Below are positions 43,383 to 51,369 of a stretch of DNA of 64,000 nt, piece by piece (the stretch's first letter is position 1; every line of letters begins with the position of its first letter). A model generated the notes under the pieces. The model was not told the DNA's origin and searched no databases. It saw only the letters and a list, made by a program, of their open reading frames with translations. The stretch is from Streptomyces sp. NBC_01237 (lineage in GTDB: Bacteria > Actinomycetota > Actinomycetes > Streptomycetales > Streptomycetaceae). Both the position numbers and the translations under genes were made by a program. The stretch spans positions 3,100,001 to 3,164,000 of the forward strand of contig NZ_CP108508.1 in NCBI RefSeq assembly GCF_035917275.1. The letters are read 5' to 3'.

Positions 43383-44507
43383 ATGACTGCCCACGCTCCC
43401 CTTCGCGTCGCACTCGTCGGCTACGGTCTGGCCGGCTCCGTCTTCCACGCCCCGCTGATCGCCGCGACCGGGGGCCTGGTCCTCGACACGGTCGTCACGT
43501 CGAACGAGGAGCGGCAGGCACAGGCCCGCGCCGAGTTCCCCGAAGTCCGGTTCGCCGCCTCGCCCGAGGAGCTCTGGGCGCGGGCGGACGAGCTGGACCT
43601 GGTCGTGATCGCCACCCCGAACAAGACCCATGTCCCGATCGCGACGGCCGCGCTCACGGCGGGCCTGCCGGTGGTCGTGGACAAGCCGCTGGCCGGCAGC
43701 GCCGTCGAGGCACGGGAGCTGGCCGCACTGGCGAAGGAGCGCGGGCTGCTGCTCTCGGTCTTCCAGAACCGCCGCTGGGACAACGACTTCCGTACGCTCG
43801 CGGCGCTGATCTCCGACGGCGAGCTGGGCGAGGTGCAGCGCTTCGAGTCCCGCTTCGAGCGGTGGCGTCCGCATCCCAAGGGCGGCTGGCGCGAGTCGGG
43901 AGATCCGGAGGAGATCGGCGGGCTGCTGTACGACCTGGGCAGCCATGTGGTCGACCAGGCCCTCTATCTGTTCGGCCCGGCCGTGCAGGTGTACGCGGAG
44001 GCCGACGTACGCCGTCCGGGTGCGGCCGCCGACGACGACACGTTCCTGGCGATCACGCATGCGAACGGGGTCCGCTCGCATCTGTACGTCAGTGCCACCG
44101 CGGCCCAGCTCGGCCCGCGGTTCCGGGTGCTCGGCTCGGAGGCCGGTTATGTGAAGTACGGGCTGGACCCGCAGGAGGCCGCCCTGCGCGCGGGCCTGCG
44201 CCCGGCCGCCGGGGAGACCTGGGGCGAGGAGCCCGAGGAGCTGTGGGGCCGCATCGGCTCCGGTGAGTCCCCGCTGACGGGCGGCGGCGCCCCGGTCCGT
44301 ACACTGCCGGGCGACTACCCCGCGTACTACGCCGCCGTGGCCGCCGCCGTACGCGGCACCGGCCCGAACCCGGTGACCGCGCTTCAGGCCGCCGCCGCGC
44401 TGGACGTTCTGGAGGCCGCCCGCCGTTCGGCCCGCGAGGGCGTCTCCGTGACCCTGCTGCCGCACCACGACGAGAACGCGTTCACCGACGAGGAGCAACG
44501 TTCATGA
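43383..44507 (+). CDS. Gfo/Idh/MocA family NAD(P)-dependent oxidoreductase
   Basis: 374 residues from ATG 43383; no Shine-Dalgarno, consistent with leaderless translation. Rossmann motif LVGYGLAGSVFHAPLI, VVVDKPLAGSAVEARELAAL with the catalytic Lys, and GGLLYDLGSHVVDQALYLFG with the catalytic Asp/His region. This subgroup (YGxAGxVFHAPLI start) is that of YdgJ/scyllo-inositol dehydrogenase-like enzymes. ATGA overlap with the next gene. Probably a sugar or inositol dehydrogenase under the ROK repressor. Confidence 0.88.
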   Translation: MTAHAPLRVALVGYGLAGSVFHAPLIAATGGLVLDTVVTSNEERQAQARAEFPEVRFAASPEELWARADELDLVVIATPNKTHVPIATAALTAGLPVVVDKPLAGSAVEARELAALAKERGLLLSVFQNRRWDNDFRTLAALISDGELGEVQRFESRFERWRPHPKGGWRESGDPEEIGGLLYDLGSHVVDQALYLFGPAVQVYAEADVRRPGAAADDDTFLAITHANGVRSHLYVSATAAQLGPRFRVLGSEAGYVKYGLDPQEAALRAGLRPAAGETWGEEPEELWGRIGSGESPLTGGGAPVRTLPGDYPAYYAAVAAAVRGTGPNPVTALQAAAALDVLEAARRSAREGVSVTLLPHHDENAFTDEEQRS

Positions 44508-44983
44508 GCCACAGCGCTCCGACCATTTCGGAACTCATCTCCCAGGAGCGCAGCCTGACGCTGCCGCACTTCGGGTACGACGACGCGTACGCGCTCGGCG
44601 GCCTCCTGGTCGCCCTGGCACGCGAGCGGCACGCCCCGGTCGCGATCGACATCCGGCGCGGCGCCCAGCAGCTCTTCCATGCCGCGCTGCCCGGTTCCAG
44701 CGCGGACAACGACGCGTGGATCGACCGCAAGCGCAGGGTGGTCGAGCGGTACGGCGAGAGCTCCTACCTGGTCGGCACCCGGTTCCGGGCGAAGGGAACG
44801 ACGTTCGAGGATTCCTCGCGGCTGGACCCGGACAGGTACGCCGCGCACGGCGGTTCGTTCCCGATCTCGGTCGAGGGCGCGGGCGTGATCGGCTCGGTCA
44901 CGGTCTCCGGCCTGCCCCAGGCCGAGGACCACGCGCTGGTGGTCGAGGGGCTGGAGCAGTTCGCCGCGACGCTGGGCGCCTGA
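44504..44983 (+). CDS. UPF0303/HbpS-like heme-degrading domain protein
   Basis: 159 residues from ATG 44504, coupled by a 4-bp overlap to the oxidoreductase. Matches the UPF0303/GlcG-like fold: VAIDIRRGAQQLFHAALPGS, NDAWIDRKRRVVERYGESSY, GSFPISVEGAGVIGSVTVSG. Related proteins include the heme-binding HbpS of Streptomyces. Its exact role here, next to a sugar-type dehydrogenase, is unknown. Confidence 0.8.
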   Translation: MSHSAPTISELISQERSLTLPHFGYDDAYALGGLLVALARERHAPVAIDIRRGAQQLFHAALPGSSADNDAWIDRKRRVVERYGESSYLVGTRFRAKGTTFEDSSRLDPDRYAAHGGSFPISVEGAGVIGSVTVSGLPQAEDHALVVEGLEQFAATLGA

Positions 44984-45065
44984 GGCAGCGCAGCAGCAGG
45001 AGCTCGGACAGGGGCAGGGGCGGAGCCGGGCCGGCCATGGCTCGGGCTCCCGGTGGAAACGGGCG

Positions 45066-45104
45066 CAGGGGCGGGACACCGCGCATCGCGGTGCCCCGCC
45101 CCTG
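45066..45104. terminator. Bidirectional terminator
   Basis: CAGGGGCGGG-A-CACCGCG pairs with CGCGGTG-C-CCCGCCCCTG around a CAT loop: 17 base pairs with one mismatch. It lies between the converging genes ending at 44983 and 45130. Confidence 0.9.
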
Positions 45105-45129
45105 CCGTACGCACCGGCCGATCGGCGGA

Positions 45130-45990
45130 TCAGGCGTCCTTCAGCTCCTGCCGCTGCCGTCCGAGCCCCTCGATCTCCAGCTCCACGACGTCACCCGCCC
45201 TGAGGTAGGGCTTCGGATCGGGCTGCCCCAGGGCGACCCCGGCCGGCGTGCCGGTGTTGATCACATCGCCCGGGTACAGCGTCATGAACTGGCTGAGATA
45301 GCGGACCACCTCGCCGACCGGGAAGATCTGGTCGGCGGTGGTGCCGTTCTGCTTCAGCTCGCCGTTGACCCAGAGCCGCAGTGGAAGTGCCTGCGGGTCG
45401 GGCACCTCGTCGGCCGTCACCAGCCAGGGGCCCAGCGGGTTGAACGTCTCGCAGTTCTTGCCCTTGTCCCAGGTGCCGCCGCGCTCGATCTGGAACTCGC
45501 GCTCGGAGACGTCGTGCGCCGTGGCGTAACCGGCGACGTGCCCGAGCGCCTCCTCGGCGGAGTCCAGATAGCGGGCGGTGCGCCCGATGACGACGGCGAG
45601 CTCGACCTCCCAGTCCGTCTTGCGGCTGCCGCGCGGCACCAGCACGGTGTCCTCGGGCCCCACGACGGTGTCCGGCGCCTTGAAGAACAGGATCGGTTCG
45701 GCGGGGATCGCCGCGCCGGTCTCGGTGGCGTGGTCGTGGTAGTTCAGCCCGATGCACACGATCTTGCCGATCCGGCCGAGCGGCGGGCCGACCCGCAGCC
45801 CTTCCGCGTCCAGTGCGGGCAGCCCGTCGGGGGCCGCCGCGGCGGCCCGTACCCGGGCGAGTGCCGACTCGTCGGCGAGCAGGTCACCGTCGATGTCGGG
45901 GACGAGCCCCGACAGGTCGCGCAGGGTCCCGTCACGGTCAAGAAGCGCGGGGCGTTCCGCGCCCGCCGTACCGACTCGAAGCAGCTTCAA
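45130..45990 (-). CDS. Fumarylacetoacetate hydrolase family protein
   Basis: 286 residues from TTG 45990, supported by GGGGAG eight bases upstream and by the sequence LKLLRVGTAG typical of the family start. IVCIGLNYHDHATETG, FFKAPDTVVGPEDTVLVP, DWEVELAVVIG with the metal-binding Glu/Asp, and MTLYPGDVINTGTPAGVALG are the family landmarks. Likely a 2-keto-4-pentenoate hydratase/ureidoglycolate lyase-like enzyme acting on a dicarbonyl acid. Confidence 0.9.
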   Translation of the reverse strand: MKLLRVGTAGAERPALLDRDGTLRDLSGLVPDIDGDLLADESALARVRAAAAAPDGLPALDAEGLRVGPPLGRIGKIVCIGLNYHDHATETGAAIPAEPILFFKAPDTVVGPEDTVLVPRGSRKTDWEVELAVVIGRTARYLDSAEEALGHVAGYATAHDVSEREFQIERGGTWDKGKNCETFNPLGPWLVTADEVPDPQALPLRLWVNGELKQNGTTADQIFPVGEVVRYLSQFMTLYPGDVINTGTPAGVALGQPDPKPYLRAGDVVELEIEGLGRQRQELKDA

Positions 45991-46139
45991 CGGTCCAACT
46001 CCCCTTGGTCGAGATCGCGCCCGTCGGTGGGTTGCGGCCAGCGAAAGGCTTGGCCGATCCTCCAAGACATCGGATCACCCCGCAAGACCCTGTTCACACA
46101 CTGGACCGGCGCACCGGCCCGGTGCCCTCCCGGTCGGTC

Positions 46140-46910
46140 CTACATCGGGGCGGCCAGGGCGGCACCGGTGGCCGGCATGTCGCGGTAGAGGTAGGCCCTC
46201 TCCAGCGCGGTCCAGGTGGTGCTCGTGACCACGTACAGGGCGGCGGCGAGCGGGACGACCGCCACGGTGAAGAGCGTCGCGAAGGACATCAGCGGCATCA
46301 GCTTGGTCATCGCCCCCATGCCGGGTACCGGCTGCCCGTCGGGGCCGGTGGCGGGCGTCATCGGGTTCGCGGCCATCTGGCGCTTCGTCCGGCCGTAGTT
46401 GAAGGTGGCGACCGCCGCCACGATCGCGAAGAGCCCCAGGTAGACCAGGCCCCGCCCGCCGAACACCCCGCCGTCCGCGAGCGCGTCGTGCCAGCGGTCG
46501 CCCAGGGGCGCCCCGAGGAGGTTGTGGCCGAGGAGCGCGTTGGGGTCGCCGCCGATGCTCCGGCTGGAGAACAGGTGGTACAGCAGGAAGAACGCGGGCA
46601 TCTGGAGCAGGCTCGGCAGGCAGCCGGAGAGCGGGGAGACCTTCTCCTTGGCGTGCAGCTCCATCAGGGCCTTCTGCATGCGCTCGGGGTTCTTGCCGTG
46701 CTTCTTGCGCAGGGCCGCGATCTGCGGCTGGAGCTTGGTCCGCGCCTTCTGCCCGCGCGCCGCGGCCCGCGACAGGGGGTGCACGGCGAGCCGTACGAGG
46801 GCGGTGAACAGGACGATCGCGGCGGCGGTGGCCGCGCCCTGGAAGAACGGCTGGAGCAGATCGGCCAGCGAGCCGACCAGGCTCGCGAAGGCGGACATGA
46901 AGGCGGACAT
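46140..46910 (-). CDS. YidC/Oxa1 family membrane insertase paralogue
   Basis: 256 residues from ATG 46910 with GGAGGG upstream. Five membrane segments; the first lumen-to-cytosol helix pair and the positively charged cytoplasmic loop (RGQKARTKLQPQIAALRKKH) are typical, as are LSGCLPSLLQMPAFFLLYHL and TTWTALERAYLYRDM. No lipoprotein signal. This is shorter than the main actinobacterial YidC, so it is likely an accessory copy. It shares a strand and tight spacing with the gene at 47011. Confidence 0.87.
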   Translation of the reverse strand: MSAFMSAFASLVGSLADLLQPFFQGAATAAAIVLFTALVRLAVHPLSRAAARGQKARTKLQPQIAALRKKHGKNPERMQKALMELHAKEKVSPLSGCLPSLLQMPAFFLLYHLFSSRSIGGDPNALLGHNLLGAPLGDRWHDALADGGVFGGRGLVYLGLFAIVAAVATFNYGRTKRQMAANPMTPATGPDGQPVPGMGAMTKLMPLMSFATLFTVAVVPLAAALYVVTSTTWTALERAYLYRDMPATGAALAAPM

Positions 46911-47010
46911 GGGTGAGCCCTCCGGGGGTCTCGTCGTGCCGGGAAGAGAACGAACTCGGCATGACGACCCGCGCGGGGTGCGTGCTTTACGGAAGAGAGG
47001 AGAGCAAGCC

Positions 47011-47343
47011 CTACGCGGCGGCCGTCAGGAGGGCGCGGCCGGGAGCTCGGGGCCGGGTGCGGCCCCTTGCGTCGGGGTCTCGTTGGGGCAGGAACGCGGT
47101 GCGTTTCTCGCGGTCCCTGATGGCGGTCCGGACCCTGGTGCGGGGCACCGGGACGGCGCATCGGGCGCTGATGACGGAGCAGGCGAGGAGCGCGGAGCCC
47201 GCCGCGGCGGTGGCGGCGAGCGCGACGGCGGCGGAGAGGCTGCCACCCTCGGCGAGGAGGACCTCGGTGAGGAAGAGGACCACGAGCCCGACGGGCCGGA
47301 GCAGCCGGGCGAAGGCGCCGCTCAGACGGTTCGCGTCACGCAT
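47011..47343 (-). CDS. Small membrane protein, DUF6412-like
   Basis: 110 residues from ATG 47343 with GGAGG four bases upstream. Two hydrophobic segments (about 14-30 and 36-57) and a basic tail (RTRVRTAIRDREKRTAFLPQ). Proteins of this kind sit next to YidC paralogues in Streptomyces, as here (100 bp apart). Function unknown. Confidence 0.7.
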   Translation of the reverse strand: MRDANRLSGAFARLLRPVGLVVLFLTEVLLAEGGSLSAAVALAATAAAGSALLACSVISARCAVPVPRTRVRTAIRDREKRTAFLPQRDPDARGRTRPRAPGRALLTAAA

Positions 47344-47476
47344 GGCCCCTCCTCGCTCGGCTCCGCCGGCCGGGTGTCCGGCCGGTGTCCGTCCTGTCGT
47401 TCCGCTCATCGGTCTCATCGGTCCGTACGCACGTGCGCGCGTCCGTCCCTCCGTTCGTTATACACGATGGTCCCCG

Positions 47477-48979
47477 TCACACCGGAGCCGTACGGGGGAC
47501 CGGCTCCTCGATCTCGTCCTTCGCCAGCACCTCGTCATCGGGCCGCTCGTCCTCGTCGCGCGCCCCCGCGAACGTCACGGCCAGCGCGACGAGGAGGTTC
47601 GCGGCGAGCGCGACCAGCCCGGCGTTCACCCCCCACACCGGATCGTTCCCGTTGAAGACGAGCACGCAGACCACGGCCACACCGACGACCAGCCCGCTGA
47701 ACGCCCCCCGGAAGGTCAGCCTCCGCCACACCAGCGCCAGCAGCACCATGGGCAGGAGCTGCGCCATCCCCTCGTACGAGATGAGCGAGAGGCGTACGAG
47801 CGTGTTCGGCGCGGTGTAGGTGAGCAGCAGCGCCAGGCTGCCCGCCACCACGACGACGACCTGTGCGGCGCCCTTCTGCCGTTGCTCCCAGCGGGGCACG
47901 AGCGAGAGCACGCTGCGCCCCCACATCGTGCCGATGACCAGCATGAAGACGGCCATGGGCACGATCGAGGACAGTGCGGCGGCGACCCCGATGATCCCGA
48001 CAGCCCAGGCGGGCAGGGAGTCCACGACCAGCTTGAAGAGCGCGAGGTTCGATTCCGCGCCGACGAGCCCCGGCACCACGAACAGGGCGGCCATGCCGAG
48101 CAGCATCGGGACGAACAGGAGGATGTTGTAGGCGGGCAGATACATCGCGTTGCGGCGCAGGGCGTCCGCGTTCCGGGCGCCGAGGTACCCAGCGACGGTG
48201 GTCGGGAAGATGACCACGGTCAGCGAGTTCAGGAACGACGTGCTGATGAACCAGGCCTGTCCCAGTCCGCTGTCGCCGTGGCCGGGGAAGGTCAGCCACT
48301 CGCTCTTCTCGGTGACGAGCCGGTCCAGGAAGGGCCCGTAGCCGTCGAAGTAGTGCATCGGTACGTAGAGGGCGAGGAACCCCAGCGTGGCGATGACGAG
48401 GATGTCCTTCAGCACGGACACCCACGCGCTGCCGCGCAGCCCGCTGACCACGACGAAGCCGGTGGTGACGGCGAAGGCGACGAAGTAGGCCCAGTTCAGG
48501 CTGATCGCCCCGTACGAGATGGTCGAGACGACGACGCCCATGCCGGTGATCTGGAGCTGGATGTACGGCAGCAGGAAGGCGGTGGCCAGCACCGCGACCA
48601 CCGCGCCGAGCCAGGGCCGGCCGAAGCGGTGCGCCACCATGTCGGTGATCCCGACGAGACCGTGCTTGCGCGCGTACGCCCAGAGCATCGGGCCGACGAC
48701 ATAGCCGATGGCGTAGCCGCAGGACATGTACGCGACGACGTACAGGACGGGTGCCCCGTAGTTGTATCCCCAGCCCGCGGCGCCCAGGTAGCTGAAGCTG
48801 GTGTAGCCCTCGCCCGCCATCAGCACCCAGATGAAGACGGGGCCGAGGCTGCGGCCGCCGACCGACCACTCGGCGAGACCACCCGTGCCGCCGCCGCGCC
48901 CGCGCATGGCGAGCAGTCCGAGGGCGACGGTCGCGACCATGAAGACGGCGAAGACGGAGGTCGCCACGGCGGCGTTCAC
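47477..48979 (-). CDS. Sodium:solute symporter (MctP-like monocarboxylate uptake)
   Basis: 500 residues from GTG 48979, coupled to the DUF3311 gene by a 4-bp GTGA overlap. About 13 membrane helices; SSS family markers GEGYTSFSYLGAAGWGYNYG and a conserved helix ITDMVAHRFGRPWLGAVVAV. The pairing with a small DUF3311 protein is typical of MctP-type monocarboxylate permeases. Hydrophilic tail EDERPDDEVLAKDEIEEPVP. Confidence 0.87.
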   Translation of the reverse strand: MNAAVATSVFAVFMVATVALGLLAMRGRGGGTGGLAEWSVGGRSLGPVFIWVLMAGEGYTSFSYLGAAGWGYNYGAPVLYVVAYMSCGYAIGYVVGPMLWAYARKHGLVGITDMVAHRFGRPWLGAVVAVLATAFLLPYIQLQITGMGVVVSTISYGAISLNWAYFVAFAVTTGFVVVSGLRGSAWVSVLKDILVIATLGFLALYVPMHYFDGYGPFLDRLVTEKSEWLTFPGHGDSGLGQAWFISTSFLNSLTVVIFPTTVAGYLGARNADALRRNAMYLPAYNILLFVPMLLGMAALFVVPGLVGAESNLALFKLVVDSLPAWAVGIIGVAAALSSIVPMAVFMLVIGTMWGRSVLSLVPRWEQRQKGAAQVVVVVAGSLALLLTYTAPNTLVRLSLISYEGMAQLLPMVLLALVWRRLTFRGAFSGLVVGVAVVCVLVFNGNDPVWGVNAGLVALAANLLVALAVTFAGARDEDERPDDEVLAKDEIEEPVPRTAPV

Positions 48980-49173
48980 CGGCGGTCCCCCCGCCTGGTC
49001 AGCCACACCGCGACGGGTGTCAGCAGGGTCGCCCCGAGCAGCCACACGAAGAGGAACGGCAGGCCGAACACCACGGGGTCGACCCGGTTCACGAAGGGCA
49101 GCGCCCCCAGGTACAGCACATAGGGGACCAGCAGCCACAACAACTGGGGACGTGTCTTGAGCACTCTGAGCAC
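48976..49173 (-). CDS. DUF3311 small membrane protein
   Basis: 65 residues from GTG/ATG-type start at 49173. Two membrane helices (LLWLLVPYVLYLGALPF; LPFLFVWLLGATLLTPVAVW) and a basic end. Translationally coupled to the symporter and probably its accessory subunit. Confidence 0.85.
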   Translation of the reverse strand: MLRVLKTRPQLLWLLVPYVLYLGALPFVNRVDPVVFGLPFLFVWLLGATLLTPVAVWLTRRGDRR

Positions 49174-49236
49174 GCAGGGACCCTACCCGCGGCCCCCGCC
49201 GCTACCCCCGTCCCGCCGCCGCCCCGGGCCCCGTGG

Positions 49237-50127
49237 CTACTTCGGGCGCGTCGCGGTGAGCTTGCCCCACACGATGAGCCGGTAGCGGGAGGTGAACTCG
49301 GGCGTGCACGTCGTCAGCGTCAGATAGTGCCCCGGCGCGCTGTACCCGGCCGAGGTGCGCACGTTGCTGCGCGGCACGGTGGCGATGACCCCGCTGTCCG
49401 ACGGCGTCGTCCGCGCGAGGCTCTTGTCGACGGTGTACGTGTAGACGGCTTCGCGGGTCTCGACGGTGATCGGGTCGCCGCGGCGCAGCCGGTCGATGCG
49501 GCGGAAGGGTTCGCCGTGGGTGTTGCGGTGCCCGGCGAGCGCGAAGTTTCCGGCCTGTCCGGGCTGCGCGGTGCGCGGGTAGTGCCCGACGTATCCCTTG
49601 TCGAGGACGCCGTACTTGCCGATGCCCTGGGCGACAGGAGCGGTGAGGCCGATGCGCGGGATGCGCAGGACGGCGTACGCCTGGTCCCAGCGCGGGGCGG
49701 AGGACGCGGAGCCGCGCGGGGCGCCCTCCCGCCGCGCGCCCGGGGAGGTGTCGGGCGAGGTGCCCGTCGACGTGTCCGGCACGGGCGGGGTTCCGGGGTC
49801 CGTGCCCGCCGGGTCCGATGTCCCGCCCCAGCCCCGCTGGAGGGCCCGCACCTCGCTCTCGGCGCTCTCGCGGGCCTGCCGGTTGGTCCACCACAGCTGA
49901 TGGGCGACGAGGAGCAGCAGGACGACGCCGAGGGTGATCACCAACTCGGCGCCGGTCCACAGGCCGCGCACAGCGGCCCGCCGCGCGCTCCGGCGCCCGT
50001 TCCGCCGTTCGTTCCGCCACGGGCTCCACCACCCGTGCCACCGCGCGTTCCGCCACGCGGCGGCCCGTGGCCGTCCCCGCGCGCTCCCCTGCACCACGAC
50101 CGGTATCCGCTCCCGCACGGGCCGCAC
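49237..50127 (-). CDS. Class E sortase
   Basis: 296 residues from GTG 50127 (GTG 50118 is an alternative). Arg/Trp-rich start (1-55), one membrane helix (about 58-78), a Pro/Thr/Gly linker (100-145) and the sortase domain: His200 in FALAGHRNTHG, Cys274 in LTTCTPEFTSRYR, Arg281. LTTCTP and the GHRNTHG form are class E hallmarks. Its usual motif is LAxTG, as carried by the protein at 40361. Confidence 0.9.
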   Translation of the reverse strand: MRPVRERIPVVVQGSARGRPRAAAWRNARWHGWWSPWRNERRNGRRSARRAAVRGLWTGAELVITLGVVLLLLVAHQLWWTNRQARESAESEVRALQRGWGGTSDPAGTDPGTPPVPDTSTGTSPDTSPGARREGAPRGSASSAPRWDQAYAVLRIPRIGLTAPVAQGIGKYGVLDKGYVGHYPRTAQPGQAGNFALAGHRNTHGEPFRRIDRLRRGDPITVETREAVYTYTVDKSLARTTPSDSGVIATVPRSNVRTSAGYSAPGHYLTLTTCTPEFTSRYRLIVWGKLTATRPK

Positions 50128-50205
50128 GATAAGGGCAATCCCCGTAACCCACCAGGGTTCTCCCCGTCCTCCCTCCCGTTGCCGTACAGCAGTACCGTGT
50201 GGTTC

Positions 50206-51213
50206 ATGCGCCCCGACACGCCTGCCGACCACACCACCGAAGCCGAGCGCCTGCTGCGCACCGCGGCGCAGTACCCCGAGGACCACGAACCGTTGATCCT
50301 CCAGGCCGCCGCCCACCTGGAGCTCGCCGGTGACCGCGCCCGCGCCAGCACCCTCTACGACGAACTGCTCGCCTCCCCCGACGCCACGGTCGACAACCCG
50401 CACCTGGTCAAGGCCCTCAAGGCGGCCAACCTCTGGGAGTACGGGCACGAGGCCGAGGCCCGCGCGATCATCGACGGCATCCGTGCCGCGAGCCCCCCGG
50501 ACGCGGCCCCGTGGGACATCGCCGCCCAGACCCTGGAAGCCCACGACGAGCTGGAGTCGGCCCACGACTTCTTCTCGACCGCGCTGAAGCTGCTGCTGTC
50601 GCCGGGCGAGGAAGTCCCGTACGCCACCCAGTCCCTGCTGACCGGACGCCATCGCGTCCGCAGGCTGATGGGGGTCGAGCACGACCCGTGGGACGAGCTG
50701 GCCGACGCCCTGCACACGGCCACCGTGCCGCTCGACGAACTCCACGACCCCAAGCGCCTGTGGGCCCTCGGCTCATCCGACCCGGGCGAGCTACAGGCCG
50801 AGATCATCCGGCTCCGCTCCGAACTGGGCACCTACCGGACCGCGTTGTCCCGCCCTTTCCCGGTCGCCGTCCTGCACTGGACCGAGGCCGAGCTGCGCGA
50901 ACTGCTCACCGCGTACCCGGTGTTGACGATCGAGTACCCCACCCACGCCGATCATCTGGACCAGCTGGAAGCCGCGTTGCGCGATCTGCACGCGACGGGC
51001 ACCCCGAATCTGGGCATCGTCACGGGCACGGTCCCCTCGTACGAGGCGTTCGCCGCGTCGGAGGCCGCGTCCCCCGCCGATCCGGATCTGCTCCCCCAGT
51101 ACGCCACGATCCTCGCGGCCCGCGGCCGTGCCGTGCCCTGGCCGCCGGCCCGCAGCGCGGCGTGCTGGTGCGGCTCGGGGAACGCGTACCGGCAATGCCA
51201 CGGGCGCGCCTGA
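50206..51213 (+). CDS. SEC-C motif protein with TPR-like region
   Basis: 335 residues from ATG 50206; the upstream frame is open but out of character and has no ribosome binding site, and the site before 50206 is also weak. Residues 1-170 are helical with TPR-like repeats (LEAHDELESAHDFFSTALKL). The end ACWCGSGNAYRQCHGRA is a complete SEC-C zinc motif, as found at the C-terminus of SecA and in unrelated soluble proteins. Function unknown. Confidence 0.82.
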   Translation: MRPDTPADHTTEAERLLRTAAQYPEDHEPLILQAAAHLELAGDRARASTLYDELLASPDATVDNPHLVKALKAANLWEYGHEAEARAIIDGIRAASPPDAAPWDIAAQTLEAHDELESAHDFFSTALKLLLSPGEEVPYATQSLLTGRHRVRRLMGVEHDPWDELADALHTATVPLDELHDPKRLWALGSSDPGELQAEIIRLRSELGTYRTALSRPFPVAVLHWTEAELRELLTAYPVLTIEYPTHADHLDQLEAALRDLHATGTPNLGIVTGTVPSYEAFAASEAASPADPDLLPQYATILAARGRAVPWPPARSAACWCGSGNAYRQCHGRA

Positions 51214-51369
51214 CCCACGGGCGCCCGCGTCCTGGCGCCTCGGCGCGGCATTGCACGGCGCGGCACCGAGCGCGGGATACGGGCGCGGGATACGGGGCGC
51301 ACATCACGCGGCGCGCATGACCGATCACGCACCGCGCATCACCTTGCCCGTATGACGGATCGCGCCCCT
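51214..51369. other. Low-complexity intergenic GCGC-rich stretch
   Basis: 156 bp with repeated GCGCGG, CGCGGGATACGGG (twice, about 51270-51297) and CGCGCAT steps between the converging SEC-C and solute-binding-protein genes. It marks the left boundary of the accessory region. No gene is seen. Confidence 0.5.
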
